Under the pieces are notes generated by a model that had not been told where the DNA came from, searched no databases, and saw only the letters and a list, made by a program, of their open reading frames with translations. Of a DNA stretch of 64,000 nt, positions 10,461 to 18,075 are shown piece after piece; within the stretch, counting starts at the first letter, position 1; every line of letters starts with the position of its first letter. The DNA is from Streptomyces sp. NBC_00708 (GTDB lineage: Bacteria; Actinomycetota; Actinomycetes; Streptomycetales; Streptomycetaceae). The stretch spans positions 62,001 to 126,000 of the forward strand of contig CP108997.1 in NCBI GenBank assembly GCA_036226585.1. The letters run 5' to 3'. The position numbers and the translations under genes are program-made.

Positions 10461-11131
10461 GCCGACGCCTGGGCGGGATCGAAGGCGTTGATGCCGACGG
10501 GCTTGCCGGCTCTGCGGACGGTCTCGAAGACCCGTAGGGCGGCGGCCACCACGTCGGGGTGGGTCTGGCCGCCTATCAGGCCCATCGACGCGGCGAGGTC
10601 CGAAGGGCCGACGAAGACGCCGTCGACACCGTCGACCGCGGCGATCCCGGCCGCGTTCCGGACTCCGGTGGCCGACTCGATCTGGACGAAGAGCGAGACG
10701 TGCTCGTCGGCGTCGGCCAGATAGTCGTCGACCCGGCCCCAGCGGGCGGACCTCGCGAGGGCCGATCCGATACCCCGGTCGCCGCGCGGCGGGTACCGTA
10801 CGGCCCGCACGGCTGCCTCGGCCTGTTCCGCGGTGTCGATCATCGGCACGAGGATGTTCTGGGCGCCCAGGTCGAGGATCTGCTTGATCATGACCGGCAG
10901 CAGGCCCGGCGCGCGGACCACCGGGCTGACCGGGTGGGCGGAGACCGCCTGGAGCTGCGCGAGCACCGACGTGAGGTGGTTGGGGCTGTGCTCCATGTCG
11001 ATCAGCAGCCAGTCCAGTCCGCTGCCCGCGCAGATCTCCGCGACGAGCGGGCTCCCGCTGCACACCCACATGCCGATCAGGGGTCGGCCGGAGGCGGCGA
11101 GCGCCTCCCGGAAGGTCGACGGGAGGTTCAC
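10337..11131 (-). CDS. HpaI-family 2-oxo-acid aldolase
   Basis: A 264-residue class II pyruvate-dependent aldolase of the HpaI/BphI-like (4-hydroxy-2-oxoheptanedioate aldolase) family. Family residues are visible: H48 (IDMEHSP), R73 (VVRAPG), E152 (VQIES) and D178 (VGPSDLA). It would split a 4-hydroxy-2-oxo acid into pyruvate and an aldehyde, the last step of a meta-cleavage pathway. The GTG start at 11131 overlaps the hydratase stop (GTGA). It is the last gene of the leftward RraA-GntR-hydratase-aldolase operon. The pathway substrate is unknown. Confidence 0.9.
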   Translation of the reverse strand: MNLPSTFREALAASGRPLIGMWVCSGSPLVAEICAGSGLDWLLIDMEHSPNHLTSVLAQLQAVSAHPVSPVVRAPGLLPVMIKQILDLGAQNILVPMIDTAEQAEAAVRAVRYPPRGDRGIGSALARSARWGRVDDYLADADEHVSLFVQIESATGVRNAAGIAAVDGVDGVFVGPSDLAASMGLIGGQTHPDVVAAALRVFETVRRAGKPVGINAFDPAQASAYLEAGAAFVLVGADVALLARGSEALSERFIPGPGMSRPAE

Positions 11132-11913
11132 CGGAAGCTGCACGAGATCGTTCCCATCGTTCCGTAGTCGCAGAGCACCGAGTCGCCGCGCGACACCCAC
11201 ATCGGGCGGGTGAAGGATCCGGCGAGGATCAGCTCCCCCGCGGCAAGCGCGGTGCCGTGCTGGTGGAGCTTGCCGGCGAGCCACGCGACGCCCGTGGCGG
11301 GGTGGTTGAGCACACCGGCGGCGACGCCGGTCTCCTCGATCGTCTCGTTGCGGTAGAGCAGCGCGGAGATCCAGCGGAGGTCCACCGCATCGGGCGCGAC
11401 GGGGGTGCCGCCGAGGACCAGGCCGCCGTAGGCGGCGTTGTCCGCGATGGTGTCGACGACCGTGCGCCCCTCCAGTTCGAGGTGCGAGTTGAGGATCTCC
11501 AGCGCCGGGACGACGTACTCCGTCGCGCGGAGCACGTCGAAGACCGTGCAGTGCGGGCCCTCCAGCGGTGCCTTGAGCAGGAAGGCGAGTTCGACCTCGA
11601 TGCGGACGTTGGAGAAGATGTCGAACGGCACGATCGCGCCGTTCTCCCACACGGTGTCGTCGAACATCACGCCGTAGTCCGGCTCGGAGATGCCCGTCGC
11701 CGCCTGCATCGCCTTGGACGTCAGGCCGATCTTGCGGCCGACGAGGCGGCGGCCGGCCGCGATCCTGCGGTCACGCCAGAGTCTCTGGATGGCGTACGAG
11801 TCCTCGACCGTCGCCTCGGGGTACCGGGCCGTGATGCGCGGCAGCACGGCGCGGTCGGTATGGGCGCGTTCGAGTTCGGCGGCGAGGCCGGCGCGGGTCT
11901 GCTCGGGAAGCAT
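11128..11913 (-). CDS. HpaH/MhpD-family 2-oxo-alkenoate hydratase
   Basis: A 261-residue hydratase. Family features are GRKIGLTSKAMQ (59-70) and the metal-binding acidic set E106, E108 (RIEVELAF) and E139 (PALEILNS). Enzymes of this type add water to 2-hydroxy-dienoates such as 2-oxo-hept-4-ene-1,7-dioate or 2-oxopent-4-enoate, giving the substrate of the adjacent HpaI-type aldolase. It begins 2 nt after the GntR stop and overlaps the aldolase, so it is part of one transcript. It differs from the FAH hydrolase at 23087, although the two share a fold. Confidence 0.9.
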   Translation of the reverse strand: MLPEQTRAGLAAELERAHTDRAVLPRITARYPEATVEDSYAIQRLWRDRRIAAGRRLVGRKIGLTSKAMQAATGISEPDYGVMFDDTVWENGAIVPFDIFSNVRIEVELAFLLKAPLEGPHCTVFDVLRATEYVVPALEILNSHLELEGRTVVDTIADNAAYGGLVLGGTPVAPDAVDLRWISALLYRNETIEETGVAAGVLNHPATGVAWLAGKLHQHGTALAAGELILAGSFTRPMWVSRGDSVLCDYGTMGTISCSFR

Positions 11914-11915
11914 GG

Positions 11916-12611
11916 TCAGTTTCCTTGGTCGGCGCGGTGGTCGGAGGGGCCGTGGGTACCGTGACGGAAGGCCTTGAGAGAGCCGGTCCGGTGGCGGCGT
12001 ACGGCCTGCTCGATCCGGTCGGGCGTCCCGCCCTCTTCGATGAGGTCGAGCAGGTCGTCGTGCTCGCACACCGATTCCCGGGGACGGTGGGGCACGAATC
12101 CGAAGATCGAGTCACGCAGGTGGCCCAGCCGGGACCACTCCGCCTCGACCGTCTCCAGGAGCCGTGGGTTGGGGCACCTGGAGTAGAGGGCGTGGTGGAA
12201 CTCCTGGTTGAGCGCGCTGAAGCGCCGGGAGTCGAAGTCGCCGAGCCCCGCGCGCATCGCCGCGTTGAGTTCCCGGGCGTGTGCCAGGTCCCGCCGGGTG
12301 AGGTGCGGCGCGGCGAGCGCTGTAGCCGCGCTCTCCAATACGGTGATGACCTCCATCGCTTGGATGTAGCGGTCCGGGTCGGCCATGGCCACGCTCGCGC
12401 CGACGTTGCGCTCGAAGGTCACCAGGCCCTCGGCCGTGAGGTGGCTGATGGCCTCCCGGACCGGCACCACGCTCATGCCGAGCCGCGTGGCCAGCGTCGA
12501 CAGGACGAGGCGGTAGCCGGGGCCGAACGCCCCGGACGTGATCTGCCCGCGGATCCACTCCTGGGCGGTCTGCGACTTGCTCGTGGCCGGTGCCGGCCGG
12601 GTCCGGGTCAC
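11916..12611 (-). CDS. GntR-family regulator, FCD subgroup
   Basis: 231 residues: an N-terminal winged HTH (TSGAFGPGYRLVLSTLATRL, then VPVREAISHLTAEGLV) and an FCD effector domain with candidate metal histidines in LNQEFHHAL, CEHDD and VRRHR. The GTG start at 12611 overlaps the RraA-type stop (GTGA). It lies inside the catabolic operon and so is probably autoregulated. The effector is likely a pathway acid. It resembles the second GntR at 13399: both have VPVRE or VPWRE plus ...EGLVTFERNVGA-type segments. Confidence 0.92.
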   Translation of the reverse strand: MTRTRPAPATSKSQTAQEWIRGQITSGAFGPGYRLVLSTLATRLGMSVVPVREAISHLTAEGLVTFERNVGASVAMADPDRYIQAMEVITVLESAATALAAPHLTRRDLAHARELNAAMRAGLGDFDSRRFSALNQEFHHALYSRCPNPRLLETVEAEWSRLGHLRDSIFGFVPHRPRESVCEHDDLLDLIEEGGTPDRIEQAVRRHRTGSLKAFRHGTHGPSDHRADQGN

Positions 12612-13348
12612 GAGGTGGACCGCGCGGTGTCCGGGCGGGCGGAGCGGTCCGCGTCGTACGCCGCCCGCCACTCGGCGTTCATCGGGAAGAGCCCTTCGAC
12701 GGGGTGCCCGTCGGCGATGTGCCGCGCGATCCAGTTGTCCTCCTCCTCCTGCGCGATCGCGGCGTCGGCGATCTCCTCCGCGATCCCCGGCGGGATCACG
12801 ACGACCCCGTCGGCGTCACCGGCGAGGATGTCCCCGGGCTGCACGGTGGCACCGCCGCACGCGATGGTCAGGCCGGCGTCCCAGGGGACGTGCTTGCGGC
12901 CGAGCACGGCCGGGTGCGGTCCGGCCGTGAAGACGGGGATGCCGACGGCACCGACGGCGTCGGCGTCGCGTACACCGCCGTCGGTGACGATGGCCGCAGC
13001 GCCGCGGGCATGGGCGCGGATCGCGAGGATGTCACCGAGCGTGGCCGCTGCCTTCTCTCCGCGTGCCTCGATGACGAGGACCTCGCCCTCCTCCACGGTG
13101 TCGAAAGTGCGCTTCTGCGCGTTGTAGCCGCCGCCGTGGCTCCTGAAGAGGTCTTCGCGGAAGGGGACGAAGCGCAGGGTCCGGGCGGTGCCGACGAACT
13201 TCTGTCCCGCCACCAGGGGGCGGACGCCGTCGATGAAGATGCCTTCGAGGCCCCTGCGGCGCAGCTGGGCCGAGAGTCCGGCGACGGGCGCCGAGGCGAG
13301 CTTCACCCGCAGCGCCGGTGTGAGGGGTGAGTCGGGTGTGGTGTTCAC
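12608..13348 (-). CDS. RraA-family protein (HMG/CHA aldolase or decarboxylase type)
   Basis: A 246-residue RraA-fold protein with the G-G-V-R-D signature at 124-128 (TDGGVRDADAV). In this family the Arg-Asp pair binds the divalent metal and 2-oxo acid in 4-hydroxy-4-methyl-2-oxoglutarate / 4-carboxy-4-hydroxy-2-oxoadipate aldolases, the last enzymes of protocatechuate and gallate 4,5-cleavage. With hydratase and HpaI genes in the same operon, a catabolic aldolase or oxaloacetate decarboxylase role is more likely than RNase E control. It starts at GTG 13348 with no good Shine-Dalgarno, in the divergent region with the second GntR. Confidence 0.88.
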   Translation of the reverse strand: MNTTPDSPLTPALRVKLASAPVAGLSAQLRRRGLEGIFIDGVRPLVAGQKFVGTARTLRFVPFREDLFRSHGGGYNAQKRTFDTVEEGEVLVIEARGEKAAATLGDILAIRAHARGAAAIVTDGGVRDADAVGAVGIPVFTAGPHPAVLGRKHVPWDAGLTIACGGATVQPGDILAGDADGVVVIPPGIAEEIADAAIAQEEEDNWIARHIADGHPVEGLFPMNAEWRAAYDADRSARPDTARSTS

Positions 13349-13366
13349 AGGAGGTCTCGCTTCAAC

Positions 13367-13388
13367 ATCGTGTACGGAATTGTGGTTG
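13367..13388. promoter_or_regulatory. Operator-like words shared with the 20464-20484 region
   Basis: The 50-nt divergent gap holds ATCGTGTACG (13367-13376) and GTGGTTG (13382-13388). Both words recur in the other control region of the cluster: GTGGTTG at 20464-20470, and ATCGTGTACGAT read on the minus strand of 20473-20484. This is the pattern expected if one GntR regulator binds both places. Confidence 0.5.
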
Positions 13389-13398
13389 GATCTGTTGC

Positions 13399-14058
13399 AT
13401 GGCGAGCAAGACCGAGCAGGCATTCGTGATCCTCAAGGAACGGATCATGAACGGCACCTATGGCCCCGGACACCGTTTGGTCATCGACCAGTTGGTGCGT
13501 GAGCACGGCATCAGCTCGGTGCCGTGGCGCGAGTCGCTGCGACGGCTCGAGGCCGAGGGCTGGGTGGAGATCGTGCCCAACGTCGGCGCGCTGGTGGCGA
13601 CGTTCGACACCGACGCGTGGCAGCGGGGCCTGCACATCGTGGCTCGCCTCGGCGGCTATGCGACGGCTCTGTCCGCGCCCCATCTGACCGAGGCCGACCT
13701 GACGACGGCCCATACGCTGGACCGGCAGATGAAGGAGGCGCTGGCCGCCTTCGATCCGGCTCGCTTCGGCCGGCTCAACCGGCAGTTCCACCAGTTGCTC
13801 GCCTGCCGCTGCCCCGACCGCCGTCTCGTCGACATGGTCGACAACGAGTGGGCCAGGCTCGAGATCGTCCGCAGGTCGGCCTTCTGGTACGCTCCCGGCC
13901 GCGCCGAGGCCGCCATCGCCGAGCATGAAGGCATTCTCGAGCTGATCGAGTCCGGGGCGTCGGCGGAGGCCATCGAGGCGGCCGCGAAGCAGCACGAGAT
14001 CAACACCATCGAGGCGGTCACGCAGTACGAGGCCGGCCTGGCCGACCAGCCGATCTGA
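13399..14058 (+). CDS. GntR-family regulator, FCD subgroup
   Basis: 219 residues with a winged HTH (GTYGPGHRLVIDQLVREHGI, then VPWRESLRRLEAEGWVEI) and an FCD domain with histidines in LNRQFHQLL, IAEHEGIL and AKQHEIN. The ATG at 13399 has no Shine-Dalgarno, so a near-leaderless transcript is likely. It diverges from the RraA operon and converges on the first DUF3500 gene. With the GntR at 11916 it gives the cluster two related regulators, perhaps for different branches or intermediates. Confidence 0.92.
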   Translation: MASKTEQAFVILKERIMNGTYGPGHRLVIDQLVREHGISSVPWRESLRRLEAEGWVEIVPNVGALVATFDTDAWQRGLHIVARLGGYATALSAPHLTEADLTTAHTLDRQMKEALAAFDPARFGRLNRQFHQLLACRCPDRRLVDMVDNEWARLEIVRRSAFWYAPGRAEAAIAEHEGILELIESGASAEAIEAAAKQHEINTIEAVTQYEAGLADQPI

Positions 14059-14070
14059 ACCGGGCACCGG

Positions 14071-15396
14071 TCACTCGCCCCGCTCTCGCCACTGCGCGAT
14101 GAGCGCCTTGGCGTAGTCGTTGCCGTTGGGGTGCCGGAGTGTCGTGTGCACGTGGAACCGAGCGGGCAGCTTGTTGCGCAGCCACACCCCGGCGTGGTCG
14201 TCGAATTCAGCGATCAGCACCGGGCTGTGGATCCGGAAGTAGAACGGCTGCGAGCCGTCCGTCGCGCCGTACCAGGAGAACCACGTCTCGTCGGTGTGCG
14301 CCTCGTACTCCGCCAGGGCGAGCTCGCGCTGCTCCTCGGCCATCAGGTGCAGGAAGTCGGCGACGACGCGGCGGAGCAGATCGCGCTGGGCCTCGTCGAG
14401 CTGCCCCGCGGTGATGCCCTCGTAGGGGACTACCCGGTTGTCGCGGAACGCGCCCGCGACGTGCCGCTCGTCGGCCGGGTGCACCCGGCCCTCCGGCATC
14501 GCCGGGTCCAGGACGGAGGCGTAGACGACGGCGCGGGCGCGCTGGGCGTCCGTCAGGGAGCCGGCCAGTTCGAGAGCGAGTCGCTCGCGCGTGGCGAAGA
14601 GCGGCTCCCGGTCGTGGCCCTCGTCGTCCATCAGCGCCGGCTCGCCCCCGAGAAAGACGGGTGCGATGACGTGTCTGCCGCCCACGGAGACGAAGTTGAC
14701 GGCCACGTGGTGGCCGAAGAGCTGCCAGCCCCACGGTTCGCCCCGGATGCCCGAGGACGGGTCGCCGAAGAGGGAGAACCAGTAGCTGTGCCGGTTCATG
14801 ACCGCGGGCAGACCGACCAGCTCGCCGAGGTGGCCGTTGAGTTCCATCGCACCCGAGACCTGGGCGTAGCCCTCCGGGCTCAGCGAGGCGCGGAGGATGG
14901 CGTGGATCGCCGACCGCTTGTCGTCGGCCAGCACCTCCATGCGCAGCCCCACGCGGTAGACCATGAACTCGGGGTTGCTCCACGCCCGCCACTGCGGTGC
15001 GTCCATGGCGTAACGCACCGCGTCCAGCTCACCGGGGGTGAGCATCCCGAGGAAGCGGGCGGCTGCCTCACAGGGCCCGTCCCCGGGGTCCGGCGGCGGG
15101 GTGCCCGGCAGGGCGTAGAGGCCCTCGCGCACCGCGCCGTCGGAGGTGAGGCCGATGAACGGCTCCCGGTAGAGGCCGTCCCAGTAGGAGAGGAGGTCAC
15201 GCAGGAAGGGCGCCTGGTAGCGGTTCTGGGCGAACTCCTCGTAGGTCATCCCGCGTACCTCGGCGAGCTGGGGATCGTCGGGGTCGGGCAGGAAGGTGCG
15301 GTAGCTCTCGTCGGTGAGCTGGACCGCCTCCTCACGGCCCGACGTGCGGGCGGTCGTGAAGAAGCCGTCGATGTCCTCGTCGGATGCGGCACTCAT
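14071..15396 (-). CDS. DUF3500-family protein A
   Basis: A 441-residue soluble protein of the DUF3500 family, whose function I do not know to be established. No signal peptide or membrane segment. The conserved core reads YWFSLFGDPSSG, then WGWQLFGHHVAVN (GHH at 228-230, N234), FSWYG...YFRIHSPVLIAEFD, and near the end HVHTTLRHPNGNDY (H415, H417, R421, N426-D427). The same His/Asn/Asp positions occur in the second DUF3500 protein at 24342. It is the last gene of the leftward ABC-amidohydrolase-DUF3500 operon, 34 nt after the amidohydrolase. The context points to an enzyme of the same catabolic pathway. The family call is good; the reaction is unknown. Confidence 0.85.
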   Translation of the reverse strand: MSAASDEDIDGFFTTARTSGREEAVQLTDESYRTFLPDPDDPQLAEVRGMTYEEFAQNRYQAPFLRDLLSYWDGLYREPFIGLTSDGAVREGLYALPGTPPPDPGDGPCEAAARFLGMLTPGELDAVRYAMDAPQWRAWSNPEFMVYRVGLRMEVLADDKRSAIHAILRASLSPEGYAQVSGAMELNGHLGELVGLPAVMNRHSYWFSLFGDPSSGIRGEPWGWQLFGHHVAVNFVSVGGRHVIAPVFLGGEPALMDDEGHDREPLFATRERLALELAGSLTDAQRARAVVYASVLDPAMPEGRVHPADERHVAGAFRDNRVVPYEGITAGQLDEAQRDLLRRVVADFLHLMAEEQRELALAEYEAHTDETWFSWYGATDGSQPFYFRIHSPVLIAEFDDHAGVWLRNKLPARFHVHTTLRHPNGNDYAKALIAQWRERGE

Positions 15397-15430
15397 GATC
15401 TCGCTCTGTTCTGGGGGCGGCCGGGTCGGG

Positions 15431-16477
15431 TCAGATCGGGAGGCCGAACATCTTCTTGGCGTTGCCGTACAGCACCGCCTCGCGATCGGCGTCGCTGATG
15501 TCGAGTTCGTTGGTGACGAAGTCGACTCCCTGGCTCATCCAGGAGCGGAAGACGGGGAACGAGGAGCCGAACATGTAGTGATCGGGCCCGTTGATCTTCA
15601 GTGCCGCCTCGACCTGGATCTTGCCCCAGGAGTGCGGGTGGGTCAGGTCGAAGAAGATGTTGTTGTCGAGGTACTGCTTGATCTTGTCGCCACCGGTCGT
15701 GGAGAGCCGCTGCATCGCCTCGCCGGCCTTGGGCGCGTGCGGGGTGAGCAGGTGTGTGGCCGCGAACCAGTTGCCGCCGAGCATCGTGTGGATGAACCTG
15801 AGGTCGGGGAACTCGTCGAACATGCCGCTGAAGAGCTCGCGCCCGACCGCGATGCCCTGGTCCATGATGCGGCCGTACTCGCGACGGAAGTTCTGGTAGT
15901 CGATGACCGACTTCCACTCCACCGGGAGCGGGGTGTGGTGGACGATGACCGGGACCCGCTTGTCGTTGAGGACCTTGAGGTAGGGCTTGAACGCTTCGTC
16001 GTCGAGGTAGATCTGGCCGTAGTGGCAGGCGAGCTGGACTCCCACGGCGCCGTTGTCGAGGCAGCGTTCGAGCTCGTAGATGTTCTCCTTGCCGCCCCAC
16101 GGCGGGACGCAGGCGGTCGAGAAGAGGCGGCCGTCGGACTCGGCGACGATCTTGGCGGCGTTGTCGTTGACCGCCTTGCAGGTTTCGAGGCCGAGCCACT
16201 CCTGCCAGACCGGGACGCGCATGATGCCGTAGTCGACGCCGGCGTCGTCCATCGCCTTCAGCTTGGCCTCGGTCGAGTAGTCGCCCTCGACGTAGTTGAG
16301 GTTGGGGTAGCCCTTCGGCTTCTCCAGGACCAGTTGCTTCTTGCCGTCCTCCATGGTGATGACGCGGGCGATCTCGCCGAAGCCGCGCGGAGCGCTGTTG
16401 AGGAAGCCGTTGAGGATCTTTTCGTTGGTGAAGAGGTCCTCGGGCAGGTGGTGGATGTTGATGTCGACGACCGTCAT
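15431..16477 (-). CDS. Amidohydrolase-2 family protein with altered active site
   Basis: A 348-residue TIM-barrel protein of the amidohydrolase-2 (ACMSD / OMA hydratase / resorcylate decarboxylase) family. The N-terminus reads VDINIHHLPE: Asn7 takes the place of the first His in the usual HxH, H9 being kept. H180 or H181 (VIVHHTPLP) and H230 (FIHTMLGGNW) are present. The strand-8 Asp is replaced (YMFGSSFP, S306). It is therefore either a subfamily with different metal use or a non-hydrolytic lyase or decarboxylase. The ATG at 16477 has AAGGAG and overlaps the ABC ATPase stop, so import and this step are coupled. Confidence 0.87.
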   Translation of the reverse strand: MTVVDINIHHLPEDLFTNEKILNGFLNSAPRGFGEIARVITMEDGKKQLVLEKPKGYPNLNYVEGDYSTEAKLKAMDDAGVDYGIMRVPVWQEWLGLETCKAVNDNAAKIVAESDGRLFSTACVPPWGGKENIYELERCLDNGAVGVQLACHYGQIYLDDEAFKPYLKVLNDKRVPVIVHHTPLPVEWKSVIDYQNFRREYGRIMDQGIAVGRELFSGMFDEFPDLRFIHTMLGGNWFAATHLLTPHAPKAGEAMQRLSTTGGDKIKQYLDNNIFFDLTHPHSWGKIQVEAALKINGPDHYMFGSSFPVFRSWMSQGVDFVTNELDISDADREAVLYGNAKKMFGLPI

Positions 16478-18075
16478 GACGCTCCTTGCGTGTTGCGCTC
16501 GCGCAGCCTGGTGCGCGCGCTGCTGGTGTAGATGGCTCGGACGATGTCGTCCGGTGTGAGTGCGCCCGTCAGTTCTCTTGCGACGGCGCCCTCTTCGAAG
16601 ACGAGAACGCGGTCGCACAGCAGTGCGAGTTCGTTCTCGTCGGAGCCGGCGACCAGAACGGCGCGGCCCTCGCGGGCGGCGTCGCGGACCGCCTCGACGA
16701 TGATTCTGCGTGCCCCGACGTCCACGGCCTGAGTGGGTTCGTGGAGCACCAGCAGCGACGGGTCGGTGGCCAGCCACTTGGCCAGCAGCACCTTCTGCTG
16801 GTTACCGCCGCTCAGGTTCTTGAGCTCCGCGTCGGGCCAGGGGGGCCGTACGTCGAGACGCTCGATCCAGTCGGCCGCGCGCTGCTTCTCGTCCCCGTGG
16901 TCGAGCGGCCTCACCGTGCCGAAGGCGCCGGCGGCGCACGTCTGCGGGAACGAGATGTTCTCCGTCACGGTCATCCCGCCGCAGAGACCCGCTGTCTCGC
17001 GTCCTTCCGGGACGAGCGCGATGCCGTGTCCGATCGCCGTGGCGGGCGACAGATCCGTGACCGCCACCTGGCCCGTGGGCAGGGTCAGGGTGCCGCTGTC
17101 CGCCCTGGTGACGCCGCTGATCAGGTAGGGCACGTCGTCGTGGCCCGCGCCGCTGAGGCCGGTGAGGCCGACGACCTCGCCGGGCAGGAGGGACAGGGAC
17201 AGTTCGCGGACGTTGCGCCCGACGAGACCGCCGATCATGACGGGGGCGCCGCCGGAGGGCGTACCGGCGGCCGGGCGGTGCTCCAGGGCTTCGACCTCGC
17301 GCCCCAGCATGAGGTGGGCGAGGTCGGACTTGGTCATGCCCTCGACCTCCTGGCCCGCCACCACGATCTCGCCGTCGCGCAGCACGGTGACCCGGTCCGC
17401 GGCCTCGACGACCTCCTCCAGCCGGTGGGTGATGAGGAGGGCCGCGGTGCCGGTGGCGACGATGCGGTCGAGCAGTCCGTAGAACCGTTCGAGCGCCTCG
17501 CGGCCCAGGGCGCGCGTCGACTCGTCGAAGATGATGAGACCGCCACCGTCGTCGAGGTCCTGCACCGCGCGGGCGATCGCGACGACCGCCTTCTCGTCCT
17601 CGTGCAGGTCGGCGACCTTGGTGTGGAGGGGGAGCCCGCCCGAGCCGAGCCGTTGAAGGACGGCCCGGGTCGCCGCGGTCTCGGCCTTCCAGTCGATGCG
17701 GCGGAGGAAGCGGGAGCCCTTCAGCCGGCCGAGCCGTGTGTTCTCCAGGACGGTGGCGTCGGGCACGAGGCCGAGGCTCTGGTGGACGACGGCGACACCG
17801 GCGGCGCGGGATTCGTCGGGCCGGACCGGGAGGCGCAGGTCGGCGCCGTCGACCCTGACCCGGCTGCCCGCGTCGGGGCGGTGGAGGCCGGTGAGGATCT
17901 TGGCCAGGGTCGACTTGCCCGAGCCGTTCTGCCCGATGAGGGCGTGGATCTCGCCGGGCCGCACGTCCATGGTGACGTCACGCAGCACCGTGGCGCCGCC
18001 GAAGGTGATGCCGACCCCCTCGACCGCGAGCCGGGGGGCCGAGGGGAGAGCGCCCTTCTCGTGGGGCGCGCTCAT
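16474..18075 (-). CDS. Ribose-type ABC importer, double ATPase
   Basis: A 533-residue duplicated ATPase like RbsA/XylG. The first half has a good Walker A (GQNGSGKST, 48-56), but its signature is degenerate (LHEDEKAVVAIARA instead of LSxGExQ) and its Walker B reads IIFDESTRAL. The second half has the normal LSGGNQQK signature and LLVLHEPTQAVD, with the degenerate Walker A usual for this half. It overlaps its substrate-binding gene and the amidohydrolase gene by 4 nt each, in one operon with the permease. It energises uptake of the cluster substrate. Confidence 0.92.
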   Translation of the reverse strand: MSAPHEKGALPSAPRLAVEGVGITFGGATVLRDVTMDVRPGEIHALIGQNGSGKSTLAKILTGLHRPDAGSRVRVDGADLRLPVRPDESRAAGVAVVHQSLGLVPDATVLENTRLGRLKGSRFLRRIDWKAETAATRAVLQRLGSGGLPLHTKVADLHEDEKAVVAIARAVQDLDDGGGLIIFDESTRALGREALERFYGLLDRIVATGTAALLITHRLEEVVEAADRVTVLRDGEIVVAGQEVEGMTKSDLAHLMLGREVEALEHRPAAGTPSGGAPVMIGGLVGRNVRELSLSLLPGEVVGLTGLSGAGHDDVPYLISGVTRADSGTLTLPTGQVAVTDLSPATAIGHGIALVPEGRETAGLCGGMTVTENISFPQTCAAGAFGTVRPLDHGDEKQRAADWIERLDVRPPWPDAELKNLSGGNQQKVLLAKWLATDPSLLVLHEPTQAVDVGARRIIVEAVRDAAREGRAVLVAGSDENELALLCDRVLVFEEGAVARELTGALTPDDIVRAIYTSSARTRLRERNTQGAS

